A DNA stretch of 50,941 nt, taken from NCBI GenBank assembly GCA_001781335.1, contig MFLL01000015.1:1-50941 (forward strand). The letters run 5' to 3'. A program made the position numbers and the translations under genes. The notes beneath the pieces are model-generated. The model made no database searches and was not told where the DNA came from. It saw only the letters and a list, made by a program, of their open reading frames with translations. Of the stretch, positions 22,897 through 31,330 are shown one piece after another. The stretch comes from Candidatus Kaiserbacteria bacterium RIFCSPHIGHO2_02_FULL_55_25. GTDB lineage: Bacteria > Patescibacteriota > Minisyncoccia > Phycocordibacterales > UBA2100. Positions within the stretch are counted from its first letter, which is position 1, and each line of letters opens with the position of its first letter.

Positions 22897-25683
22897 ATGG
22901 CCGTAAGTTGGAGCAACATTCAGACAGAAGTCGAAAAAGCAGTTCTCAAGTACTTGGACGCGAAAGACGAGGACAGGGACGCGAAATCGTTCTGGAAAGA
23001 CGTCATGACCTGTTACGGCGTCGAAGCCCGCTCCGTCGGCGCGTTCGAAGAGCGCGTCAAGGTATATGGCAGGTCGGGTGTCGCGAAAATTGACTACTTC
23101 GCGCCGCGCAAATTTCTCATCGAACACAAGTCGCGCGGCAAAGACCTCGACGACGCGTATCGGCAGGCGCTCGATTATTTCGACGCACTTTCTGACGACA
23201 TAAAACCGCAGTACATCATCGTTTCCGATTTTGCCCGAATCCGCGTGTACGATTTGCTCGCCAAAGGCGAGGAGAAAATGACGGAGTTTGCACTCGAAGA
23301 CTTCCCACAGCGCATCCGTTCACTCGCATTTTTTGCAGAGGAAGAAGTGCGCGAGTACAAACCAGAGGAACATATCGATGTTCGCGCAGTGCGTGTTATT
23401 GGCAAATTGCACGATGCGCTCAAAGTGTCCAACTACAAGCCGGAGCACTTGCCTCGGCTCCTTACGCGGCTCGTGTTTTGTTTTTTCGCCGATGACATCG
23501 GCATCTTCGAGAAAAACGCAATGCGTCGATACTTGGAAGAGCATACAAAATCCGATGGCGGGGATATCGGCAACAAGCTAAGCAATATTTTCGACGTGCT
23601 CGACACTCCCGACGGGACGGCGGGAAGCGAGAACGTGCGGCAGGCAGGCATGGACGACACACTCAAAAGTTTGCCATGGGTCAACGGCGGCATGTTCGCG
23701 GGCCACATCGACGTCGTGTTCGGCACCAAAGAAATACGTGACATGCTTTTGAAATGCATGGAGTTCGATTGGGCGTATGTGTCACCGGCGATATTCGGCT
23801 CGATGTTCCAGTCGGTCATGAATGAAAAAGAACGGCACGATCTCGGCGCGCACTACACGTCGGAGACCAACATTCTTAAAGTTATCAACGGGCTTTTTCT
23901 CGAAGAACTTAAAGCGGAGCTCGAAGTGGCGGCCACCAACAAAGAACGACTCAATGCGCTGTGGGACAAAATCGCCGCAATCACTCTGCTCGACCCTGCG
24001 TGCGGGTGCGGGAACTTCCTCGTGGTCGCATATCGTGAGCTTCGCGCGATAGAAAATGAAATCATCCGACGCATTCACGGCAGGGAAGACAAACGCAGCG
24101 CGGCGCATGCGGCAAGCCACGGCAGGCTTGATTTGGGCGACGTAAAGCTTGAGACGATTTCCAGACTTTCGGTCGAACGGATGTATGGAATAGAAATCGA
24201 TTCGTTCCCCGCCGAAATAGCCAAGCTTTCATTGTGGCTCATAGATCACAAGATGAACATGGAACTCGGCAAAATATTCGGCAAACCATTCAAGAAGTTG
24301 CCTCTCACCGAAGCGCCGCACATCGTGCAGGGCAACGCGCTCCGACTTGATTGGGAGTCGGTCGTCCCGAAAAATAAACTCACCCACATTCTCGGCAACC
24401 CACCATTTCTTGGCCACCACCTTCAATCACACGAACAAAAGGAGGAGTTAGAAAATACACTTCATAACTTACCCTCGGTTGGGGTGATGGACTATGTCTC
24501 AGCGTGGTACGTAAAAGCAGCTGAGTATATTCAGGGAACACAGATTCGATGTGCCTTTGTTTCAACCAATTCAATTTCTCAAGGCGAGCAGGTGGGAATT
24601 CTATGGGGAGATTTACTTTTTCCACTCGGCATGAAAATTCAGTTTGCACATCGTACGTTCAGGTGGAGCAATGAAGCGACCGGGAAAGCAGCTGTATATT
24701 GCGTCATTATCGGATTCGGTTTGGAATCCAAGAAACGGCCAGTCCTATATGAATATGCCGACATTCGTGGCGATGCTAGAGAAGTATTCGCAAAAAATAT
24801 TAACCCATATCTTGTAGATGCGGCGGATGTCATCGTTCGTAACCGCCGTGTGCCTATGTGTGACGTTCCTGCAATGCAGTACGGAAGCAAGCCTACTGAT
24901 GGCGGCAACCTCATTCTTTCGGATGAAGAAAAAGGAGATTTGTTAAGAAAAGAACCCGCGGCAGAGAAGTATGTCCGACGTTTCCTCGGTGCAGATGATT
25001 TCTTGAACAGTGAAAAAAGATGGTGTATTTGGCTAGTGGATGCAAAGCCGGATGAATTACGCCGCCTGCCGGAGATTATGCGACATGTTGAACTCGTGCG
25101 CGTTTTTCGCAGTATAAGTAAAGCGGCTGCGACCCGTGACTATCCGCACCCGACTCTTTTTCGTCAAATAACCCAACCGGATAAGGATTTCATTCTTGTG
25201 CCGCGGCACTCGTCCGAGAATCGGAGGTACATTCCATTCGGACTCTTCAGTCAAGACAACATTGTTGCGGATAGTTGTATGGCAGTTGGGGGAGCCACCC
25301 TTTACCACTTTGGCGTACTTGAAAGCGAAATGCATATGTCGTGGATGAGGGCAGTATGCGGACGGCTTGAAAGCCGCTACCGATATTCCAAAGATATTGT
25401 TTACAACAACTTCCCGTGGCCGGAGACGCCGACCGAGGCACAGAAGAAAGCGGTGGCGGATGCGGCGCAGGAGGTGCTCGATGTCCGCAAAAAATATCCG
25501 ACCGCAACGCTCGCCGATTTATACGACCCCAACACAATGCCCACCGACTTGCTCAAAGCGCACAAAACCCTCGATAAGGCAGTTGATGTCTGCTACGGCA
25601 TCAAAGGATTTAAGGGCGAACCCGAGCGATTGGAATTTTTGTTTGAACAGTACAAGGAACTTACGATAACAAAGGTGGTATAG
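22897..25683 (+). CDS. MmeI-type (type IIL/IIG) restriction-modification enzyme
   Basis: This 928-aa single polypeptide should both cut and methylate DNA. The nuclease motif D66-x9-E76-x-K78 (IDYFAPRKFLIEHK) has the same spacing as in MmeI. The methyltransferase has motif I LDPACGCGNFLVVAYREL (about 365-383), GIEIDSFPAEIAKLSLWL, and NPPF (501-504), a gamma-class adenine N6-methyltransferase. A target-recognition domain follows, then a helical C-terminus. MmeI has a similar length (about 919 aa). The start at 22897 lies 6 nt after a CATAAT box; the upstream frame is longer but lacks support. Methylation by this family protects only one strand of the site. Confidence 0.9.
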   Translation: MAVSWSNIQTEVEKAVLKYLDAKDEDRDAKSFWKDVMTCYGVEARSVGAFEERVKVYGRSGVAKIDYFAPRKFLIEHKSRGKDLDDAYRQALDYFDALSDDIKPQYIIVSDFARIRVYDLLAKGEEKMTEFALEDFPQRIRSLAFFAEEEVREYKPEEHIDVRAVRVIGKLHDALKVSNYKPEHLPRLLTRLVFCFFADDIGIFEKNAMRRYLEEHTKSDGGDIGNKLSNIFDVLDTPDGTAGSENVRQAGMDDTLKSLPWVNGGMFAGHIDVVFGTKEIRDMLLKCMEFDWAYVSPAIFGSMFQSVMNEKERHDLGAHYTSETNILKVINGLFLEELKAELEVAATNKERLNALWDKIAAITLLDPACGCGNFLVVAYRELRAIENEIIRRIHGREDKRSAAHAASHGRLDLGDVKLETISRLSVERMYGIEIDSFPAEIAKLSLWLIDHKMNMELGKIFGKPFKKLPLTEAPHIVQGNALRLDWESVVPKNKLTHILGNPPFLGHHLQSHEQKEELENTLHNLPSVGVMDYVSAWYVKAAEYIQGTQIRCAFVSTNSISQGEQVGILWGDLLFPLGMKIQFAHRTFRWSNEATGKAAVYCVIIGFGLESKKRPVLYEYADIRGDAREVFAKNINPYLVDAADVIVRNRRVPMCDVPAMQYGSKPTDGGNLILSDEEKGDLLRKEPAAEKYVRRFLGADDFLNSEKRWCIWLVDAKPDELRRLPEIMRHVELVRVFRSISKAAATRDYPHPTLFRQITQPDKDFILVPRHSSENRRYIPFGLFSQDNIVADSCMAVGGATLYHFGVLESEMHMSWMRAVCGRLESRYRYSKDIVYNNFPWPETPTEAQKKAVADAAQEVLDVRKKYPTATLADLYDPNTMPTDLLKAHKTLDKAVDVCYGIKGFKGEPERLEFLFEQYKELTITKVV

Positions 25684-25694
25684 GGTGCACAAAT

Positions 25695-25742
25695 ACCGGG
25701 AATCCCGGTGTCTTGACAAAGTACCGGGATTCCCGGTAAGAT
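25695..25742 (+). promoter_or_regulatory. Promoter with two palindromic operators for the GHKL/DUF4325 operon
   Basis: TTGACA (25713-25718), an 18-nt spacer and TAAGAT (25737-25742) form the promoter. Two near-identical 15-bp palindromes with ACCGGGA/TCCCGGT arms lie at 25695-25709 (upstream of -35) and 25723-25737 (in the spacer), centres 28 bp apart. The start codon at 25749 is 6 nt after the -10 box. Confidence 0.7.
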
Positions 25743-25748
25743 GATGAT

Positions 25749-26711
25749 ATGAAGGTGCATCTTCCGAATAGCGCGTTTCTAGGGAACATAGATTCCTTTT
25801 TCAATTCATTGGACATGAGTGATACAAACACGTTGCAGATAAGCGCGAATAAGAAGTGGATATCTGTACATCCGCTTGTCCTTGCTATGGTCGCTGCCCT
25901 CGGGCAAACGGTACGCCCAGAAAACATCGCCTGCGAAGTCTTTGAAGCAAAATCAAAACATTACTTTGAGCGAATGGGGCTCTTCCGTTTTCTTGGTGTG
26001 AGATCAGGTATTGATGTTGTCGAGCACGAATCAGCCGGACGATTCGTGCCACTTACGCAGATACAGAGTCAAGAAGCCCTCTCGAAGTTCGTCACTGATA
26101 TGATTCCACTGCTCCACCTCTCTCCGGCGCACGCGGAGCCGATACGTTACATTGTCACCGAACTTGTGCGCAACGTTATCGAGCATGCGGAATCTCCGCA
26201 CGGAGCATTCGTGGCGGCGCAATACTATGAAAAAAGCAATTCAATCCGGATAGGTATCGCAGATGTGGGTGTCGGCATCAAGAAGACTATTGGTAGGTCG
26301 CACCGCGTTTCTGGAGATTTATCCGCGATAGGCTTAGCGCTTACGCCCGGCATTACGGGCACTACGGCGCGAGAAGGTGGGACAGAGCAAAATGCTGGGG
26401 CAGGACTTTTCTTCATAAAATCTATCGCATCAATCAACGGCGATTTCTTTGCAATTTATAGCGGAAGTGCCTTATACAAGCTCCTCAGACAACACGCTAC
26501 CAAAAGACATATCTTGCACGCGGATCCATTCAGAGACCGACACTCCGCACGAGAAAATCTGCCGCAGTGGACAGGTACTGCTGTCGGAATAGATATGATG
26601 CTTGATGAAACTGAGAAATTCAGTGCGTTACTTGAACATATTCGGGGGACGTACGCGCGAGCCGTCAGAGAACGAAGAAAAGAACGCTATAAGAAACCTC
26701 GATTCGTATGA
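25749..26711 (+). CDS. GHKL-type ATPase (HATPase_c) protein, partner of DUF4325
   Basis: In this 320-aa protein, residues 1-125 form an alpha/beta region of unknown role. A GHKL ATP-binding domain follows: N-box ELVRNVIEHAESP (138-150), G1 box IADVGVGI (170-177), G2 box NAGAGLFFIKSIA (215-227). It lacks a histidine-kinase phosphoacceptor domain. The stop overlaps the next ATG by 4 nt, so the two proteins are probably made together. The family pairs GHKL ATPases with STAS-like DUF4325 proteins, often near defence or mobile genes. This suggests an anti-sigma/anti-anti-sigma-like switch, but no target is visible. Confidence 0.8.
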   Translation: MKVHLPNSAFLGNIDSFFNSLDMSDTNTLQISANKKWISVHPLVLAMVAALGQTVRPENIACEVFEAKSKHYFERMGLFRFLGVRSGIDVVEHESAGRFVPLTQIQSQEALSKFVTDMIPLLHLSPAHAEPIRYIVTELVRNVIEHAESPHGAFVAAQYYEKSNSIRIGIADVGVGIKKTIGRSHRVSGDLSAIGLALTPGITGTTAREGGTEQNAGAGLFFIKSIASINGDFFAIYSGSALYKLLRQHATKRHILHADPFRDRHSARENLPQWTGTAVGIDMMLDETEKFSALLEHIRGTYARAVRERRKERYKKPRFV

Positions 26712-26998
26712 TAACGATTACATTGCACAAGGTTGTCGGAGATTTTGCGGAGAACAAAGACGTTGCCCGCGATATCCGGGAGAAAGAGATATTGCCAGCT
26801 CTAGAAAAGGGGGACGAGGTCGTCGTTGATTTTGAGGGCATTACTGGGGCGACACAATCCTTCGTACACGCGCTGATTAGCGAAGCCATCAGGCGCTACG
26901 GTGGCGATGCTCTCGATAGGATTTCTTTCAAGAATTGTAACGAGACGGTACAGAAGATTATCACCATAGTGACGGAATACATGCAGGAGTCAGGATAG
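26708..26998 (+). CDS. STAS-like DUF4325 protein
   Basis: This 96-aa protein has the pattern VVGDFAENKDVARDIREKEILPALEKGDEVVVDFEGITGATQSFVHALISEAIRRYG. This matches the STAS-like DUF4325 domain: a strand ending in VDFEGI, then a switch region with T and S before a helix (SFVHAL). By analogy with anti-anti-sigma factors, Thr/Ser in GATQSF may be the phosphorylation site of the upstream ATPase, which is inference. It is translationally coupled to that gene. Confidence 0.8.
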   Translation: MITITLHKVVGDFAENKDVARDIREKEILPALEKGDEVVVDFEGITGATQSFVHALISEAIRRYGGDALDRISFKNCNETVQKIITIVTEYMQESG

Positions 26999-26999
26999 G

Positions 27000-27140
27000 T
27001 CACCAATCTTGGCGCAAGTGTTCCCATAAACGAAAAACACGCCGGTCTTCTTTCGTCCGTGCGCGTTTCGGTACCCAATAGCCATAAGAATTACGACGTC
27101 GTTTAGCCCGCGTTCCCTGATTGTGTCGTTTGTAATGCAT
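27000..27140 (-). CDS. Very small basic protein, 46 aa
   Basis: The frame (MHYKRHNQGTRAKRRR... ending RLWEHLRQDW) is strongly basic, with about 16 Arg/Lys, and rich in aromatic residues. It ends 1 nt from the DUF4325 stop on the other strand. It could be a nucleic-acid-binding or ribosome-associated peptide; no family is recognised. The start has no clear Shine-Dalgarno; a TATAAG box lies about 55 nt upstream. Confidence 0.4.
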   Translation of the reverse strand: MHYKRHNQGTRAKRRRNSYGYWVPKRARTKEDRRVFRLWEHLRQDW

Positions 27141-27247
27141 TTCGCCGAGTGTCCGCTGTGGCACGGCTGCTGGCGAGGCTAGCCGATTTAGACGCTCTTA
27201 TAGCGTAGCACAAAAAGTCTCGCGAGAAAGAGTTTCCCACTTCCGAA

Positions 27248-28345
27248 TTAGTGGTCGTGACTTGTGTGGCCGACCGGTTCGGGGTTGCCCTCGAGGAAGC
27301 GCAGAACCATTTCATTTTTCATGCCGTGCGAGATGTGAGCGCGCAGTACGTCGTCGGAAGCGTCTTTGTAATGCTCTTTGGCGTGCGAGAGTTCGTGGTC
27401 GAGCGCGGCGGCGTCGGGCTCGATCATTTCTTTGCGGGCGATTTCTGCGAGAATGAGACGGACCTTTGCCCGCTTGTCGGCGGCATCCTTCCAGCTCGTG
27501 CGCAATTCTTCCCGCGTCTTTTTTATTTCCGCCAAATACGATTCAAATGTCTGATGTATCTGGGCGAGGTCGCCTTTGACGCGCTCCTCCATGTCGTCGA
27601 GCTCGTATTCGCGCAGGGTAGCGGGATAAGAAATCTTGGAATCTTTCACCAGCTCGTCGAGTATCGCGGCGCGGCGTTTCTCCTGCGCACGCAGTTCTTT
27701 TTCATTCTGGATATTTTTTCGCAATGCTTCGGAGAATGCGGTAGCGTCGGGGTAGCCGAGCGATTGCACGAACCCGTCGTCGAGAACAGGCAGGTCTTTT
27801 TCATCCGTGGCCCGTGATTCCTCGGCCGCTTTTTGCGGTTCTGTGCCCGCCTCTATTTTGTCGATGCGGTGGCGTTCGCGGCGCAGGTGCGTCATCGCCT
27901 GTGAGTGTTCTTCATCGGTGACGCCCGTGTCTTCTTTCACGGCTTGATGCTTGGTTGAAATGGCTTTGTAGTCGGGGAGTACTATCTCCGGTGCGAGGGC
28001 GGCACGGGCCGTGAATGAGAGCGGTTTGCCCGCAACCGGTTCGTCGGTGGTCACACGCGGCGTCTCGACGATGAGCAATTTTTGCGCGGCAAAAATCTCC
28101 GGCAATTCGCTCTGTATCGCGCGCTCGGCGGCGGCGCGCAAGAGCGCGGGCTCGCCGTACACTCGGAGCACCGCGTCCTCCGGCGCTTTGCCAGGACGGA
28201 AACCGTCGAGCTTGGCAGTCTTCTGAATTTCCTTGAGCGCTTCCGCGCGATAGGTGTCCATCGCGGCGGCGGGAATTTCGGCCCTTACTTCGGCCTCCCA
28301 TGCCGTCTCATCGCGCGAGACTTTTATATTAGTTGCGTGTGACAT
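27248..28345 (-). CDS. tig: Trigger factor, short form without a clear PPIase domain
   Basis: This 365-aa ribosome-associated chaperone has the N-terminal ribosome-binding signature GFRPGKAP (48-55) and a C-terminal helical chaperone domain. The segment normally holding the FKBP-type PPIase domain is only a short linker (about 145-195, ending VLDDGFVQSLGY), so it is shorter than the usual 430 aa. The tail GHTSHDH is His-rich. Its role is to hold nascent chains. Confidence 0.88.
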   Translation of the reverse strand: MSHATNIKVSRDETAWEAEVRAEIPAAAMDTYRAEALKEIQKTAKLDGFRPGKAPEDAVLRVYGEPALLRAAAERAIQSELPEIFAAQKLLIVETPRVTTDEPVAGKPLSFTARAALAPEIVLPDYKAISTKHQAVKEDTGVTDEEHSQAMTHLRRERHRIDKIEAGTEPQKAAEESRATDEKDLPVLDDGFVQSLGYPDATAFSEALRKNIQNEKELRAQEKRRAAILDELVKDSKISYPATLREYELDDMEERVKGDLAQIHQTFESYLAEIKKTREELRTSWKDAADKRAKVRLILAEIARKEMIEPDAAALDHELSHAKEHYKDASDDVLRAHISHGMKNEMVLRFLEGNPEPVGHTSHDH

Positions 28346-28410
28346 CGCAGGAGTGTAGCAGAAAAAAATTGCAGCTCAAGGTTTGAGCTCTCAAATTCAT
28401 GCGACGCATC

Positions 28411-28629
28411 TTATTGCTGACTTGTCGCTGGGTCTCCGGGGATGAGTGGTAGCTGCTGATCTTGGTTCTTAGAATTGAGGTATGCGCCCCAGAAGTAGAG
28501 TGCGCCGAAGAGCATCAGAATGACGATGATGACGATTCCCGCAGTGGCTCCCACGCCGCCTTTTTTCTTGGGCATGGTCGTTACGGGCGGGGCAGGGTTT
28601 TGCGGTGGGGTGGGGTATACGGGTGGCAT
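28411..28629 (-). CDS. Small single-pass membrane protein, 72 aa
   Basis: A Pro-rich N-terminus (MPPVYPTPPQNPAPPVTTM) is followed by KKK and one membrane helix (ATAGIVIIVILMLFGALYFWGAYL), then a short tail outside. This is a common layout of tiny CPR membrane proteins; the function is unknown. It lies 65 nt from tig on the same strand. Confidence 0.65.
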   Translation of the reverse strand: MPPVYPTPPQNPAPPVTTMPKKKGGVGATAGIVIIVILMLFGALYFWGAYLNSKNQDQQLPLIPGDPATSQQ

Positions 28630-28717
28630 AGATGCATTGTAGCATCCGCCTGTTTCCGTTAATCAGACAGAACAGGGGATTTTGTCTCTCGGGCGGCGTG
28701 CCATATACTTGGTTCTC

Positions 28718-29635
28718 ATGGATGCCATAAAAGTATTCGGGCACAAATCGCCCGACACCGACACAACCTGCTCGGCAATTATCTGGGCGTGGTATCTCAA
28801 TGCGACGGGGCAGGGGGCCAAGCCCTACATGTTGGGGGAGCCGAACAACGAGACCGCATATGTGCTCAAGCGCTGGAACACCCCGCAGCCGGACCTTCTT
28901 CCCGCGCTCACGGGAAAAGATTCCGTTGTCATCGTGGATACGAACAATCCGCAGGAGTTGCCGGAAAATATTTCAGATGTAAATATTGTCGCAATAATCG
29001 ACCACCACAAGTTGAGTGGTCTCGCGACTAAGTCGCCGCTCACGATGCATCTGCGGCCAGTCGCATGCACCGCAACCGTTATGTACGACCTGATGGGGGA
29101 AAAAGCAAAAGACATGCCGGAAAACATCGCGGGCATTGTGCTTAGCTGCATACTTTCCGACACGCTTGAGTTCCGCTCACCGACGACGACGCCGCGTGAC
29201 CAAGAAGTCGCCGAGAAAATCGCGGCTCAGTACGAAATCGATGCCCACGCGCTTGCCGAGGAAATGTTTGCCGCGAAATCCGACGTCTCGAAATACAGCG
29301 AGGCCGAGCTCCTCACGCTCGACGCGAAGAAATTCGAAGTCGCGGGCAAAAACCTCCTCGTCTCGTCGCTCGAAACCACGTCGCCCGCGGGTGTGCTCGC
29401 GCGCAAAGCGGGCTTCGTGGCCGCCATCAAAGATATTGCCGCCAAGGAGGGTGTGGACGACGTACTCTTTTTTATCGTCGACATACTCAAGGAGGAAGCG
29501 ACTGTGCTTTTGCACAATGATTTTGTTAAGAAAATGATACACACCTCTTTCGGCGCCGACGTAAGCGGTGACACAGCAGTTTTGCCCGGCGTCGTCTCGC
29601 GCAAGAAGCAGATTTTGCCGGTTCTCAAAGTATAA
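28718..29635 (+). CDS. ppaC: Manganese-dependent inorganic pyrophosphatase (family II)
   Basis: This 305-aa DHH-family enzyme splits pyrophosphate to drive biosynthesis. The motifs are FGHKSPDTDTTCSAI (metal ligands His and two Asp), VDTNNPQEL, IIDHHKLSG (DHH) and the C-terminal substrate motif SRKKQILPVL. The start MDAIKVFG at 28718 lies 8 nt after TATACT (28704-28709); the longer frame upstream is not supported. Confidence 0.94.
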   Translation: MDAIKVFGHKSPDTDTTCSAIIWAWYLNATGQGAKPYMLGEPNNETAYVLKRWNTPQPDLLPALTGKDSVVIVDTNNPQELPENISDVNIVAIIDHHKLSGLATKSPLTMHLRPVACTATVMYDLMGEKAKDMPENIAGIVLSCILSDTLEFRSPTTTPRDQEVAEKIAAQYEIDAHALAEEMFAAKSDVSKYSEAELLTLDAKKFEVAGKNLLVSSLETTSPAGVLARKAGFVAAIKDIAAKEGVDDVLFFIVDILKEEATVLLHNDFVKKMIHTSFGADVSGDTAVLPGVVSRKKQILPVLKV

Positions 29636-29638
29636 AGA

Positions 29639-29665
29639 GAAAGGCCACGCACTGCGTGGCCTTTC
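29639..29665. terminator. Bidirectional terminator between ppaC and nusA
   Basis: GAAAGGCCACGC/GCGTGGCCTTTC, 12-bp perfect stem with a 3-nt loop, between the convergent genes. Confidence 0.85.
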
Positions 29666-29683
29666 GAAGAGTCGCCGCAGGAG

Positions 29684-31024
29684 TTATTCGGCGTCTTTTT
29701 CTTTTGATTCGTCGGTTGATTCCTGTTGTTCTTCCACTTTCTCCGATGCTACATCGCGGTCTTGGGCGACGGGGTCGATACCTTTCTCGCCCGTGTCGGC
29801 GGCCTCATCGTCGGCGCCCATTTCTTTCTTTGTTTCCTCAAACGCGCTTTCTTTTTCGGTGATGTCTTCCACGTCGGTCGGCTGTACGGCGGGCTTCGCT
29901 TCGCCCGTCTCCACCGCGAGCGCTTCGCCGCCCGTGCTGCGGATATCAATCTTCCATCCCGTGAGACGCGCGGCCAAGCGGACGTTCTGGCCGCCGCGGC
30001 CGATTGCGAGCGACTGCTGGTCTTCGGCGACCTGCACAACGGCGCGGTTCTCGGATTCGAAGAGTTCGATGCCGATGACCTGCGCGGGCTTGAGCGCCTC
30101 CTTCACATAGTCGCCGGTATTTTCGGACCACTCGACGACGTCTATCTTCTCACCGCCGAGCTCCGATGTGACGACTGCGACGCGTACGCCGCGCTGGCCG
30201 ACCAGTGCGCCGACAGGGTCGACGTGGCCGTCATTTGAAAATACGGCAATCTTGGCGCGGCTACCCGGCTCGCGGACGATGCCTTTGACTTCGACAACGC
30301 CCGAGGCCATTTCCGGCACTTCGGTCTCGAACAATTTCGTGAGGAAGCGCGGGTGCGAGCGCGAGAGACGGATGAATGTACCGCGTACGCCTTCGTCAAC
30401 ACGCAGTAAGAGTGCGCGCACGCGCTCGCCCTGTCGGTAGCGTTCGCCGGGGATTTGTTCGTCGTAGGGGAGTATCGCGGTCGCGCGGCCGAGGTCGACA
30501 AACAGGTTGCCGCGCTCGAAGCGCTGGACGTGGCCGGTGACGATTTCGCCTTCGCGCGCGCCGTATTCGGTGATGATGCTCGCGCGCTCCGCTTCGCGGA
30601 CCTTCTGCATGATGACCTGCTTCGCGGCTTGTGCGGCGATGCGGCCGAAATCCTCTTTGGCTTCTAGCGGGAACGAGACCTCCTCGTCGAGTACCGCGTC
30701 TTTTTTGATGCGGCGCGCGTCTTCTATCATTATGTGCTGTTCCGGATTGAAGCGGCTGCGTTCGTCGCTTTCACCGGCCGATTCCTCGTCTTCGCCGCGT
30801 ACGAGCGTGGAATCAACAACGATTTTTGCCTGTCGGAATTCCATGTCGCCGGTCTCGGGATTGAATGTCGCACGAATAATCTGCCCGCGTTTGCCGTATT
30901 CGCGGCGGTACGCCGCGGCGAGTGCTGTCGCGAGCGCATCGACGACCGACTCGCGCGAAATACCGCGCTCGGTCTGCAGCTCGTCGAGAGCCGAGTTCAA
31001 TGATTTGAGGTCGAATAGGGCCAT
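29684..31024 (-). CDS. nusA: Transcription termination/antitermination factor NusA
   Basis: This 446-aa protein has the RNA-polymerase-binding N-domain (1-130), an S1 domain (GEIVTGHVQRFERGNLFVDLGRATAILPYDEQ) and two KH domains (DPVGALVGQRGVRVAVV; LAIGRGGQNVRLAARLTGWKIDI). It ends in an acidic Glu/Asp-rich tail of about 80 residues in place of the E. coli acidic repeats. It modulates pausing and hairpin termination. Its own leader carries an intrinsic terminator and five 7-nt repeats. Confidence 0.94.
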   Translation of the reverse strand: MALFDLKSLNSALDELQTERGISRESVVDALATALAAAYRREYGKRGQIIRATFNPETGDMEFRQAKIVVDSTLVRGEDEESAGESDERSRFNPEQHIMIEDARRIKKDAVLDEEVSFPLEAKEDFGRIAAQAAKQVIMQKVREAERASIITEYGAREGEIVTGHVQRFERGNLFVDLGRATAILPYDEQIPGERYRQGERVRALLLRVDEGVRGTFIRLSRSHPRFLTKLFETEVPEMASGVVEVKGIVREPGSRAKIAVFSNDGHVDPVGALVGQRGVRVAVVTSELGGEKIDVVEWSENTGDYVKEALKPAQVIGIELFESENRAVVQVAEDQQSLAIGRGGQNVRLAARLTGWKIDIRSTGGEALAVETGEAKPAVQPTDVEDITEKESAFEETKKEMGADDEAADTGEKGIDPVAQDRDVASEKVEEQQESTDESKEKDAE

Positions 31025-31025
31025 A

Positions 31026-31060
31026 AAGATAGGGACTAGGTGTTAGGGAATAGGGATTAG
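31026..31060 (-). repeat. Five tandem heptads before the nusA start codon
   Basis: On the minus strand: CTAATCC, CTATTCC, CTAACAC, CTAGTCC and CTATCTT, each exactly 7 nt, then T and the ATG. No Shine-Dalgarno sequence is present. Confidence 0.8.
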
Positions 31061-31071
31061 TAAAGCCTTTT

Positions 31072-31096
31072 AAAAAAAGCGTCCGCCAACGGCGGA
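31072..31096 (-). terminator. Attenuator-like terminator in the nusA leader
   Basis: TCCGCC/GGCGGA (6-bp stem, 3-nt loop, 31082-31096) is followed on the minus strand by GC and seven T. It lies 13 nt after the nusA -10 box and before the heptads, so it should end transcription early unless passed. Confidence 0.75.
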
Positions 31097-31108
31097 ACTT
31101 ATGTGCGC

Positions 31109-31136
31109 AGTATATCTATCGTAAGTGGTTTGTCAA
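31109..31136 (-). promoter_or_regulatory. nusA promoter
   Basis: TTGACA (31131-31136), a 16-nt spacer and TATACT (31109-31114) on the minus strand. This is one of the best sigma70-type matches in the window. The predicted leader is about 75-80 nt. Confidence 0.75.
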
Positions 31137-31148
31137 ACAAAAGCAAAA

Positions 31149-31168
31149 CCCCCTCGTCGCCGAGGGGG
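31149..31168 (-). terminator. Terminator of the 194-aa membrane protein transcript
   Basis: CCCCCTCG/CGAGGGGG, 8-bp stem with a 4-nt loop, followed on the minus strand by TTTTGCTTTTG. It lies 180 nt beyond the stop of the gene at 31348. Confidence 0.75.
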
Positions 31169-31295
31169 CAGTACCGGTGCTACTGCGAGCACACGGCCTT
31201 CTACGGAACAGGGGATCTGCAAGTCCAATGACTGCGATCGACACCTATTCCTGGAATTTTGGTATGAACCCGCCGAATCTATCGGGGGTGGGGTT

Positions 31296-31330
31296 GGTAG
31301 ACGCAGCGGGTTCAATACCCGTCGTCTGCC
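31296..31330. other. Hairpin resembling a tRNA acceptor/T-arm
   Basis: On the plus strand an 8-bp stem (GGTAGACG/CGTCTGCC) encloses CAG and a T-arm-like unit, GCGGG-TTCAATA-CCCGT. No D-arm or anticodon arm can be drawn around it. It lies in the 3' untranslated part of the minus-strand gene at 31348. Confidence 0.4.
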
